Part shown: positions 1 to 9,960 of the stretch, piece after piece
Numbering within the stretch: the stretch's first letter is position 1
How the letters are laid out: every line of letters starts with the position of its first letter
From: Colius striatus
Lineage: Eukaryota > Chordata > Aves > Coliiformes > Coliidae
Direction of reading: 5' to 3'
Assembly (NCBI RefSeq): GCF_028858725.1
Contig: NC_084790.1
Span: 87,324,996-87,388,995 of the forward strand
DNA length: 64,000 bases
Program-made: the position numbers and the translations under genes
The notes under the pieces: model-generated
The model's database searches: none
What the model saw: the letters and a program-made list of their open reading frames with translations, nothing else
Told to the model about the DNA's origin: nothing

Positions 1-105
1 CAGGCATCATTCTGCAAGGGTCCAGCAAAGCACATCCAAGCAACAGTCTGCTTGGGGACCCCTCACCGGGGGTGGGGGGGAATCTATTCCCACCACCCCA
101 TCCCT

Positions 106-260
106 CTCCTCTCCTCTCCTCTCCTCTCCTCTCCTCTCCTCTCCTCTCCTCTCCTCTCCTCTCCTCTCCTCTCCTCTCCTCTCCTCTCCTCTCCTCTCCT
201 CTCCTCTCCTCTCCTCTCCTCTCCTCTCCTCTCCTCTCCTCTCCTCTCCTCTCCTCTCCC
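106..260. repeat. (CTCCT)n microsatellite, about 30 copies
   Basis: A perfect pentamer CTCCT is repeated 30 times from 106 to 255, followed by one variant copy (CTCCC). One strand is pure pyrimidine, so it can form H-DNA. The Arg/Glu/Gly-rich and Leu/Ser-rich open frames over it are products of the repeat and not genes. Confidence 0.97.
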
Positions 261-265
261 CTCCA

Positions 266-1054
266 CATGGCCTTCCCAAGCTCTAGCCCCAGGCCCTGCA
301 AACAGGCTCCCAACTGGTCACAGGTCGTAAATCATGGTAATGATACCGTGTGCTGGGAGGGGAAGGAGCATCATTTTGTGACTGCAGGCAGGAGAGCAGG
401 GTGTGCTTAGTGTTTCCAAGGGCAACAGCAACAACAAATAAAATCAAAAGATTGCAAGTATGCTGGAGTAAACGACCCATCTGTAATTGTTTTCTTATTG
501 TGTTTGATCATGGTGGGGACGGTGGGAAGGATTGATCGCTCCATATACTTAATACCTTTTATTTGTTTTGGGGGACAAGGTAAAAGATGGATCTGTGGAG
601 AGAGGGAATACAGAATTTTTAACTGCAATGAATAAACAGAACAAATGTATTTCCCCTGATCCTCTCTTAATTTTATTTGTGTCAGTCTATTTGCCGTGGG
701 AAGTCTGCCTGAATCCCAAATTATTTTAGTTAGTTAATCTGCTCAGTGCCAGTTTATTCTGCAAACAGTCTCTGTAAATCCCAAATAATTGTAGTTAATC
801 TGGTCAGTGCCAGCCTATTCCGTGGGCAGCCCATGTAAATCCAGAGATCCATCAGATAAATTAGGTCAGTGCATTTTAATAAGAGTGGAGGTCAGGCTCT
901 GCCCTGCCCTGGCACTCGGCACGCACATGGCAGCCCCAGACGCTGACCGGCCCGGCGAGCGGGCACAGGCAGATGAGGGGGCTTTGAGGGACAGAGAGGG
1001 GAAGTTGAGGCTGGGGGGGAGTCTCCTCGTTGCTGATGGGGATCAGGACATGGG
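266..1054. other. intergenic, no gene seen
   Basis: Unique-looking, moderately AT-rich sequence. At 708-840 a degenerate direct repeat of about 70 bp appears: the phrase 'gtcagtgccag' with flanking 'cccaaat' recurs near 745 and 803. No splice-bounded conserved peptide is recognisable. Confidence 0.5.
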
Positions 1055-1408
1055 GAAGATGAGGGCTGCTCAGAAAAGAGAAGACCTCGTTAGTGCTTAC
1101 AAGTATATAAAAGGTATATGTTAAGAAGACAGGGCAAGACCTTTTGTGTAGTGTCCAGTGACAGAACAAAGGGTGATGGAAAGAAGCCAGGACACTAACG
1201 ATTCCATTGAAACACAAGATGTTGAGGTGAGGGAGCCCTGGCCCAGGCTGCCCAGGGAGGGTGTGGAGGCTCCTTCTCAGGAGGTTTCCAGACCCACCTG
1301 GACACGTTCCTGTGCCCGCTGAGCAAGAGGAACCTACTTCAGCAGGAGGTTGGGCTGGATGAGCTCTGCAGGGCCCTTCCAGCCCCATCATTGAGGGATT
1401 CTGGGATG
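1055..1408 (+). mobile_element. CR1 LINE 3' fragment
   Basis: Contains the CR1 3' block (gggagccctggcccaggctg near 1229, then gtggaggctccttctc) and ends with a degenerate 'gattctgggatg' octamer tail. It is 5'-truncated near the 'gggctgctcag' block. The element reads left to right. Confidence 0.9.
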
Positions 1409-2787
1409 CTTTAGGACAGCAAATTCAAACCCCTGTGCTTTTCTGAGCTGGGGCTATGGACGTGCTTACTGCTTGCTAAATCGCAGCTTGAAACTCCCAT
1501 CAAGGCTAGATCTGCTCCTGCAAACTCAGGCAGACCCCTTGGATGGCTCGGAAATGAAGGAGCATCTGAAGAGCTAAACTAAGCAGTATCATTTGCAAAA
1601 TGACTTGGCAATTGGCATTAATCCCAGCATCTCTGAGAGAACATGGCCATGAGAAGCCCTTTTGGCTTGGCTGGGTGCTGTGTTTACTTGCAGTGAAGCC
1701 AGTCAGACCGAGGAAATATTGCAGAGCTGGAGCCTCTTCTTGGACAGAGGGAACAGGCCAAATCCAGCCCCAGCAATCATTAATGAGTCGTTTGGTGCCG
1801 ATCTCTCTGTACGACGCTGCATGGGTTTGGATGGAAAAGTCATAGGGAAATGCACCTCTGATTGCCCGAGCTCATCTGCAGGGTGATACAGGCACGTGAA
1901 GGGATGCCACGGGGACTCCTGCAAGCAGGAAAACCTAAAAGGTTGTTTGTTGGAGCAGGTCTCTCCAGGGGTACAGGCACAGGGAGATGGAGGTGCATGT
2001 GAGCAAGAGGGCAGCAGCTCGCTCCAAGGACAGGCAGATGAATGAAGGCAGCGAGCCAAGGCCTGGAGCAGGAAGGAAATGGGAGGAGTAAACCAGAATA
2101 TTAGGAAGCATAACCGGAGCAGGAGGGGAAATGAAGGGTGAATGGGTTCAGCAGAGTCACATAAGGTTGAACCTGGCCCAACATAAATTAGGATGGCACT
2201 CCACACCAGCTGCTACAAGCTCAAAACCTAGTATTTGCAGAGCTGTTAGAGGGAAATACAGGAAAACACTGCTGGAGTCACACTGTCCATAAATTACAGT
2301 TGTAATTCACAAGCTATCTAAGGTAACTAAGATTTCCATTACAAACCCAGACCACAAAGCTCTTCTGGGATCCCTGTCAGAGCAAACTCAACCAGATTGT
2401 CTTAGGAAATATTTTACAACGTCTACGATCTTTTTATAGTAGCTAGAAGTGTCTGATTTTTTGTGTGTGTTTCTTTTGACTTGGAACAAACTCTCCAAAC
2501 CTAAACTTCAGCAACTTTGTCTGTGACTCATGGCAAAGCTGTTTTTCACTGTATTGCTGTTAAAAATCTGATGGTAAGCTCACAGAATGCATCATCCCTG
2601 TGGTACACAAGAGCATCCTCTACGTTGCTGGTGGCGTGTGATCACTTCAGGCAATTTGTCCACCAGCTCCTGTTCCTTAGGTAGCCCCATGGGATCCCAG
2701 TTGTGCTGTCAGTTCGGTGGGATGTGCCTCCAGCCACATTGAGAGTGGAGCTGGCTCATACAGCTTCCCACATGATGCTAAAATCAC
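1409..2787. other. intergenic, no gene seen
   Basis: No repeat family or coding exon recognised. Short open frames here have no familiar domain. The sequence is unremarkable apart from T-rich patches near 2430-2480. Confidence 0.5.
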
Positions 2788-3882
2788 TATAGAGTGGTAG
2801 GGGTTGGAAGGGACCTCTAAAGATCATCTAGTTCAACCCCCCTGCCAAAGCAGGTCGCACCTACGTCAGGTCACACAGGAACGTGTCCAGGTGAGTTTGG
2901 AAACCTCCCAAGAAGGAACCTCCACACCCTCCCTGGGCAGCCTGGGCCAGGGCTCTCTCACCTCACCAAACAAGTTTCTCTTCCTGTTCCAACAAAACCT
3001 CCCATGTTCCAGCTTTGTCCATCACCCCTTGTCCTGTCCCTGGACACCATCCTCTTTACATTCAGCATTTAGGTGTTGATGAGGTCCCCCCTCTGTAGGC
3101 ACAGACGTAGCTTCGACCAGCCAGCTTGAATAAAGATGGTAGGGATAAGTTAATGCAGCTGGCATGCTACTTCAGAAACAGGTGCTGCAAGTTAATCAAT
3201 TGGGCCCTGGGTGATCTCATGGGCAGAAGCAGCATATAAGGAGGTAGCTAGCAAAGGAAGGGTGGCTTTGAGTCAGCTCTGGTGGTTGTACTGTGTTGCC
3301 CCTGTACATCTCTGCATGTGCATTACTTAGACCCTCTACGTCTTTGAGTGAATATTGCTTGCTCAACAACAACACCCCTCAGTCTCCTCTTCTCCAGACT
3401 AATCAGCCCCAGATCCTGCAGCCTTTCCTCACAAGGAAGATGCTCCAGTGCCCTGAGCATCTTGCTGGCCCTGCACTGGCCTCTCTGCAGCAGTTCCCTG
3501 TCCCTCTGCAGCTGGGGAGCCCACAACTGGACACAGGACTCCAGATGAGGCCTCAGCAGATATGGCAGAGCAGAGGGGGAGCAGAACCTCCCTGGCCCTG
3601 CTGCCCACACTCTGCTGGATGCCCCCAGGCTGCCATTGGCTTCTTGCCCACGAGGGCACGTTGCTGCTCATGGGCAGTTTATTATCAGCCAGCACTGCCA
3701 GGTCTGTCTCTGCAGAGCTGCTCTCCAGCAGGTCACCCCCAGCCTGGCCTGGGGCAGGGGGTTGTTCCTCCCCAGCTGCAGGACTCTGCCCTTGTCCTTG
3801 TTGAACCTCAGCAGGTTCCTCTGTGCCCAACTCTCAGCCTGCCCATCTCTCACTGACTGGCAGCACAGCCTCTGGTGAATCA
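2788..3882 (-). mobile_element. CR1 LINE (minus), split by a nested LTR
   Basis: The element's 3' tail lies at 2788-3093. The upstream part, which corresponds to the end of the reverse-transcriptase ORF, lies at 3375-3882. Read across the 3094-3374 insert, the CR1 sequence is continuous ('atgaggtccccc' joining 'ctcagtctcctcttctccag'). The ORF2 remnant still shows LLESSSAETDLAVLADNKL on the minus strand (near 3700), but in a different frame from the preceding segment, so it is a pseudogene. It is closely related to the copies at 15.3, 20.0 and 24.1 kb. Confidence 0.9.
3094..3374 (+). mobile_element. solo LTR of an endogenous retrovirus, nested in CR1
   Basis: A 281-bp insert begins TGTAGG and ends AACA (5'-TG...CA-3'). 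It is flanked by a perfect 6-bp duplication of the CR1 target (cccctc at 3088-3093 and 3375-3380). A TATA-like 'catataagg' lies near 3232, which suggests plus orientation. There are no gag, pol or env sequences, so this is a recombination product left after loss of the internal region. The 6-bp duplication fits ERVK/alpharetrovirus-like elements, but the family assignment is inference. Confidence 0.8.
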
Positions 3883-5149
3883 ATGATCTGACAAGTCTCA
3901 TCACAGTCAGGTTAAGGAGCACAGCAAATCCTCAGAGGAATTTGATTTTCTAGAAACCTTTCCCAGCCTGTTCCTTGGCTAAAACCAATGCAATCCCATT
4001 GGAGTTGATGAAGTCTTCTGCACCAGTGCAGGTTGTGGGAAGAGATGCAGTTAGGACTGAGCTCAGCTCCATCAGAACAAAACCCCAGTGTTATAATTAT
4101 CTCTCACCTTTGGCAAAATCCCAGGTATGCCTTCAACAGTGCTTGTGAACCACCCTGCAGCCTTTAGGTGCCAGGGGCTTGGGGGGCCAGATGTTGCTAC
4201 TTCTTTGAGGTTCTTCTTTGCTCCTCACCCAGGGGTGCTGAGAGCTGGAGAGAGGGTGAGGTGGCACCTGGCTTTGTCTCATCACGGTCCTCACACGAAC
4301 CCAGCTCCCAAGGGCTGTCTTGGGTGAGTACATGGTAGTCACTGAGCCATTCCTTTATCTATTTATTTGTTTATTCCTCTCTGGCTTCAGCAGGACTCCT
4401 CTTCCATATCTATAAGGAATTATCAAATAAAACACACTTCACATTAAATCAAAAGAACATTTCAACGGCCAGATTCAATAACACAAAATAAAGTCCTGTG
4501 GAAACCCACACACAGCTGTGGAAACCCCAAAATAAATCAATTTTCAAGTGGCTGTACAGGAGCCAGGGAGCAATTTTTTTTCAAATTGCTTTTTTTTACT
4601 TCCCCCCCCCCCCAAATACAACAAACTCTTGCCCAAGGTTGTGCTGCAAATGGGAAAAAGAACATGCTCATTTTCTTATCAATACACCATTGTAAAGAAT
4701 AATAATCAGCCACTCCAACAGCACTATCATGGTTTTTACATCTATTCTTCTTTTTCCCCTAAGTAGAAGGCAAGTGGAGGAATTAATTAACACAAGATTG
4801 GATTAGGGCACGTTGATTTACAATGTGTTTCAGACAAGTATGTGTGATCAGAGCAGAAGAACATATTACAAATAAAAGTAAGGTTGTGTCGTTCAGGTGT
4901 CTTGATTTTGTAATTTAACCCTGCAGAGTGGGCAGAGGAGGAGGAAAGACAGAGTGAGACACATCCAGAGAGGAGCAGGACCTGGTCCCAGGCTGTGCTG
5001 GGTCCCTGGAAAGGGCTGGCAGACACCAGCACGCTCCTTTTGGCAGTTCCCTTCAAGAAGCTGAAGAGAACTAACAACTGGACAGATACCAGACAACCTA
5101 GAAGCTGGAGAACAGAACTTCTTAGAACAGGAAAAATAGTGATAACAAA
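3883..5149. other. intergenic, no gene seen
   Basis: AT-rich in the middle (4330-4760), with a poly-T/poly-C patch at 4573-4612. No repeat family or coding exon recognised. Confidence 0.5.
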
Positions 5150-5730
5150 TTAGGCAGAGCAGAGATATTACGAAGCTGTCAGCTCAGCACCAAGCTGCAG
5201 CAAACGGCTGGAGCAAGTAATCAAAGAATCCTAAAGTATATCAAACAAGGAGATGAGTAACAACTAATATGGGTTTGTCACAAATAAATCACGTCAAACC
5301 AGTCCAATTCCCATCCTGCAGCAGGCCTGGTGCACGGAGGAGAGGCTGTGGATGTCAGATGTCTGTTCTCTGGAGAGGCGTCTGGTTTGAGTGTGGCAAG
5401 GGAGAGGAGCCCAGAGGGAAACGCTGAGGAGCAGCAGGAGGATGGAGGACCATACCTAAGGGTGAATTTGAAGACTGTCAACGTGAGAGTGTGTATCCAG
5501 CAAGGCTCCTGATCATGATGCAGTGCAGAGGGACTGGGGCAGGTGTATGAAATGTGCTGAGGCTGAGGGGCTGGGGGGGATGCACAGGGGTGGGACCAGG
5601 GGCATCTGGTACCTGGTCCTGGCTGCTGCCCCTTAGGAAAGATGTGGAGCAGCTGAGGAGAATCTGAGAGAAAGTGACAATAAGCTGCATGTAAAGGGCG
5701 ACCTGCAAGGATAGACTGTGTGAACACCTA
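5150..5730 (+). mobile_element. old, diverged CR1/L3-type LINE fragment
   Basis: The phrase 'atgggtttgtcacaaataaatcacgtcaaacc' region (5268-5301) matches a motif I recognise from ancient amniote LINEs of the CR1/L3 group. At 5636-5720 'aggaaagatgtggagcagctgagg' resembles the end of their reverse-transcriptase ORF. It is heavily diverged with no coding capacity. The boundaries are approximate. Confidence 0.45.
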
Positions 5731-6266
5731 CCAGAGCCTACAGAAGACAGGATAATTGCTGACCAAGAAGTAAAAAGACTGAAGAAAAATCCCAGCCTCT
5801 CCCCCTCCTCAATTTATGTGTTTATTTTGCACTGTTTTCTCAAGTCATCTCTTCTTTTTTGCTTCTTTCAACACTCACTGTTTCTCTTGAGCAGAGGAGT
5901 TTGTGTTCAGCAATCAGACTGTTGTACAGCAGTGTTCAAGGAGATCTGGAATGGAACCATGGCAGTGCAGAGCCTGTCCTGGCTCTCTGGGAGCAGGTTG
6001 AGTCAGCTGGTGGAGCAGAGACCTACAGAGATGAATTCATAGTTGTCCCTGTACAAAAAGCTCATTTTTAAGGGCTCATCCCAATGACAAGTTCATGGTT
6101 CACACATCCCATGAGTTTCATTGTGGCTCAGACCCTAAAGAGCTCGTCTCCACAGGCATCCAGGGCCAGCCCCGCTGCTCTGAAGGCATCTTCTGACCTT
6201 CACATTTACAGGCTCTTTGCAAAATGGTAGTTTGCCTTTTGGGGGTTTTGGCAGTTACAAAAACCC
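5731..6266. other. intergenic, no gene seen
   Basis: Unique-looking sequence between two LINE fragments. No exon or RNA gene recognised. Confidence 0.5.
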
Positions 6267-6625
6267 AGAATCCCAGTATGGTGAGGGCTGGAAGGGCCCT
6301 GCAGAGCTCATCAACCCCAACCCCCTGTTACAGCAGGTTCCCCTGGCTCAGGAGGCACAGGAATGTCCTCCTGAGAAGGAGCCTCCACACCCTCCCTGGG
6401 CAGCCTGGGCCAGGGCTCCCTCACCTCAACACCAAAGGAGTTTCACCTTGTGTTTAAGTGGAACTTTCTGTGTTCCAGCTTACGTCCACCACCCTTTATC
6501 CTGTCACTGGCCGCCACAGCAAAAAGACAGTCTCCATTCTCCTGACTTAGGTACTCCTAAGTGTTGAAGAGGTGCTCCCTCAGCCTTCTCTTCTCCAGGC
6601 TAAACAGCCCCAGGTTTCTCTGCCG
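6267..6625 (-). mobile_element. CR1 LINE 3' fragment
   Basis: Minus-strand CR1: it starts with the reversed 3' tail (gaatcccagtatggtgaggg) and carries the gcctccacaccctccctggg block and the reversed 'cttctcttctccaggctaaacagcccc' block near 6585. There is a small internal deletion near 6365. Confidence 0.9.
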
Positions 6626-7643
6626 TTTTCTTGTTCTCTCTCCTTTTTGGGTCGCTGCCCCAGTGCTGGTGATGCTCCATCACACAGGTCCAGCAGCCAC
6701 CGCCGGCTCTCTGGCGAGCAAGGCACTACCAAATGCTTTTCATGTGTTCATGCTCTTGCAAAGGGGAGGGGGGGGGGGGGGGTGGGAGGAAAAAGGAGAG
6801 AAGAAAAATAGATTCCAAAGTGCTTCATTATCCCCCTCCTCACACTCCCACCCCTGGAATTTGTGGTTTCTAGAACTGGGTCTTTTTTTCTCTCCGCATA
6901 TCCCACATGGTCGCCAGTGCTGTGATACATCTGTATGGGAATGTGTTAGTCATATTCAGCTTTTAATTACATGATATGGTATAATGCTATTCATATCCCA
7001 AGAGAGTGGTTCTTTCTACTATAAATATAGCCTCTTACATGTTTCGTTTATGAAGCAATTTCTGGAGTAAAATGGTTGGAAATATCCTCGCTCATGCTAT
7101 GGTTTTGTGCCTACAAAGCCCTCGTGTGGTGGCAGGAGCGTCGAGGCTTGGTGTTGAGTTCTTTGGGTAAGTCACCTGAAGAAGGACATTCACCTTTTTC
7201 AGAAACAAATGACATGGGCAGGTTGCAGGAACCTTGTCCTTCTCCAGACACCAGTCCCATAAGGACAGAAAAGCCACAGGCAGGGACCCTGCTTCTCTCC
7301 TCCTGCAAGGACCAGCCTAGTGCTTTGTTCCCCAAAACTCAGCATTTAATAGGTGATTTCACCTTCACCTCAGCAGACCTCAGTGGGTAAAGTGTTCAGC
7401 AGAGGCAGAGAAGTTGGGTCAAGCTCACCGTTAGTTTATGTATCACCTCCCCACCGAACTCAAGGGGTTTGGCCCAGAAGTAGTTGGTCCACAGCCTGAG
7501 GATTGCTTGTTACCACCCCACCCTCAGATGTCTGCAGAGAAATGCTTGTAGTCTTCTAGAGGTGGTTTGGAGTCAGATGCCATTCAAATCCCACTTGAAA
7601 ATTAACTCCTGCACATGTATGTAAAAAACAATTATGTATTTCT
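6626..7643. other. intergenic, no gene seen
   Basis: Contains a G-rich run (6762-6787, including about 14 consecutive G) that is prone to G-quadruplex formation on the plus strand. Otherwise it is unremarkable. Confidence 0.5.
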
Positions 7644-7927
7644 AGGTGTCTAGTGACAGGACAAGGGGTGATGGGATGAAGCTGGAACACAAACAGTGCC
7701 ATTTGAACATCAGGACAAACTGTGTCAGTGTTTGAGTGAGGGAGCCCTGGCCCAGGCTGCCCAGGGAGGGTGTGGAGGCTCCTTCCTTGGAGGGCTTCAA
7801 GACCCACCTGGACACGTTCCTGTGTGACCTGATCTAGGTGGGAGCTGCTTCTGCAGGGGGGCTGGGCTGGATGAGCTCTAAAGGTCCCTTCCAACCCCCA
7901 CCATCCTGTGACTCTGTGATTCTCTGA
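7644..7927 (+). mobile_element. CR1 LINE 3' fragment
   Basis: Plus-oriented 3' end with 'gtgacaggacaaggggtgatggg', the gggagccctggcccaggctg block and a clear 3' octamer tail (ctgtgattctctgatcc). Confidence 0.92.
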
Positions 7928-8167
7928 TCCTTGTTCTGCACTTGAAAGATCAAGTATATAGTCCAACAACCAATTTGCTGCTGTTGTTGCAAGTTTCTGG
8001 CCATGATGATAGAACACCCTCGGCCTTCAGCCGTGGCCAAGTGTCCCTGCATCCTGCTGATGCTCAGCCTCCCACTGGATCCTCACCTGGTATCACACAT
8101 GCTCTACATTACTCATTAGTAAGGAAGAAAAGGCACAGCAATGCAGAGAGATATCCTTTTAATGCAC

Positions 8168-8682
8168 CAGTACAGGCTGGGAGTGACCTGCTGGAGGGAC
8201 TTCCCGATTCAAGAGTGATAGAGAACTTCTGGAGAGAGGCTTAGTGCAGGGCTACCAAGATGCTGAGGGGACTGGAGCATCTCTGTCAAGAGGAAAGGCT
8301 GAGGGACCTGGGGCTGTTCAGCCTGGAGAAGAGAAGGCTGAGGGGAGACTTGTCAATGATGAGAATTTCCTAAAGGGCAGATGTTGACAGGATGAGGTCA
8401 CTCTTCTTTTCTGTGGTGGCCAGCGACAGGACACGGTGTAACAGGCACAAGCTGGAGCACAAACAGTTCCACTTAAAGAGAAAGTCCTTTGGTGTTGAGG
8501 TGAGGGAGCCCTGGCCCAGGCTGCCCAGGGAGGGTGTGGAGGCTCCTTCTTGGGTGCTTTCCAAACCCACCTGGACACGTTCCTGTGCCCCCTGAGCCAG
8601 GGGAACCTGCTTGAGCAGGGGATTGGGTTGGATGAGCTCTGTAGGGTCCTTCCCATCCCCACCATTCTGGTTTTCTGAGGCT
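8168..8682 (+). mobile_element. CR1 LINE 3' fragment with ORF2 remnant
   Basis: Plus-oriented. It carries 'gacctggggctgttcagcctggagaagag' (the codons for the end of CR1 ORF2) near 8307 and the 3' block near 8505. Relative to related copies, an internal deletion lies around 8200-8250. The tail is degenerate. Confidence 0.9.
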
Positions 8683-9807
8683 GCCAGAGCCTGTGGTGCA
8701 GCAGGATCTGTCAGAGCTGGTCATTAAAGAGTTTCAGAGGCCACTTGTGTGCAGTCAAATGCAACAGGCACAGGCTGGCGGGTGCTGGGCAAATCTGGCT
8801 CCCTCCCACTGCTAATTGGTACCAGATCCTGATGGCCGTGGATGCGTGGGACTGATGCCTCCTGTCCCTCGTTCCTCCTGTTGGGTGGGTGAAAGGGAGG
8901 GCCAGGGGCACCATGGCAGGTCGGGGCATGGTGATTGTGCCTGACAGGGGCTCCTTGCTCCCCTCCTTCCTACCAGTGCCCATCCTCCCCCCAGCAGCCT
9001 CAGGGTGAGCGTGAGTCGGGAACCGAGCCGTAAGCTCGACAAATCTCACAGCTCTACCAACTAAGACCAGATTTAGATAAAATGGGAACAAGCTGGGATG
9101 CAGAGCCAGGAGTTAAGACAAATGTAAGACAAACCCTTTGAATCCATTTCCGACTTTCTTGCAACGCTCCCAACCGAAATCAACGTCCACTCTGGACAGA
9201 ACATTTGTTTCCCATTAGCTTTAATTGTTGATGTGTCTGTAGTCCTGAGTCCCAGCAGGATGAGATGCAGGCGCTTTGGGGCTGCACATCAAGAAGCCCG
9301 GTTCGGGGTGCACCTCATCAGGAGTGAGCTCGGTGAGGATGCAGACACTGACAGTCATGTTGGGCCAATGTGCACACCACACCTCTCTCTCTCTGCTTCA
9401 GATCAACCCACCTCATGAGGTGTGGGTGGGTTTTTTTGACCACTTAAAAAATCAAGGTTGACAAAATTAAGTATTGGGGATTGTGGATGAAAGAAGAAAT
9501 CTGCTAGACAATCTAGGCCAGACTCACTTCTGAGGCTGGGAGATGTACTGTTTGAACTGCAGATGAGCTATGCAATATTAGTGATGTGCCTTAGCAGATA
9601 TTTTCATTCTGAGCTCAGCCCAGGCCCCTGATTGCATCCTGGGGTAAACTCTGGGGAGCGCTCGCCTGGCCTCGCAGTACTGACAAGTGCCACAACCTCT
9701 CTGTTGTCAGTGGCTGCATTTGGCCCTAAACCACAAGGGTTTGGGAAAATTTACCTTCAACATCCCTCCAGGCTGGTAGAATGTAAACAAAGAGCATTTT
9801 GTTTAGG
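8683..9807. other. intergenic, no gene seen
   Basis: Moderately GC-rich. No conserved peptide, repeat or RNA gene recognised. Confidence 0.5.
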
Positions 9808-9960
9808 ATCACAGAACCATAGAGCCGTTTCAGCTGGAAGAGACCTTTAAGATTATCGAGTCCAGCCTCTTACCGATCACTACAAAAAACAACTCCCACA
9901 CCTCTTTCCCTTGGGAATCCTGACAGGCACTTCAAGAGCTTCTGAACACCAGCTCTATCT
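9808..9960 (-). mobile_element. older CR1 3' end fragment
   Basis: Starts with a reversed CR1 tail ('atcacagaaccatagagccg') followed by 'tggaagagacctttaagattatcgagtcc', the classical older avian CR1 3' end. It is diverged more than the CR1 copies around it. The right boundary is uncertain. Confidence 0.7.

Noticed and set aside
7-330. Open frames with ERRGE or LLSSP repeats
   Set aside because: Direct translation of the (CTCCT)n array.
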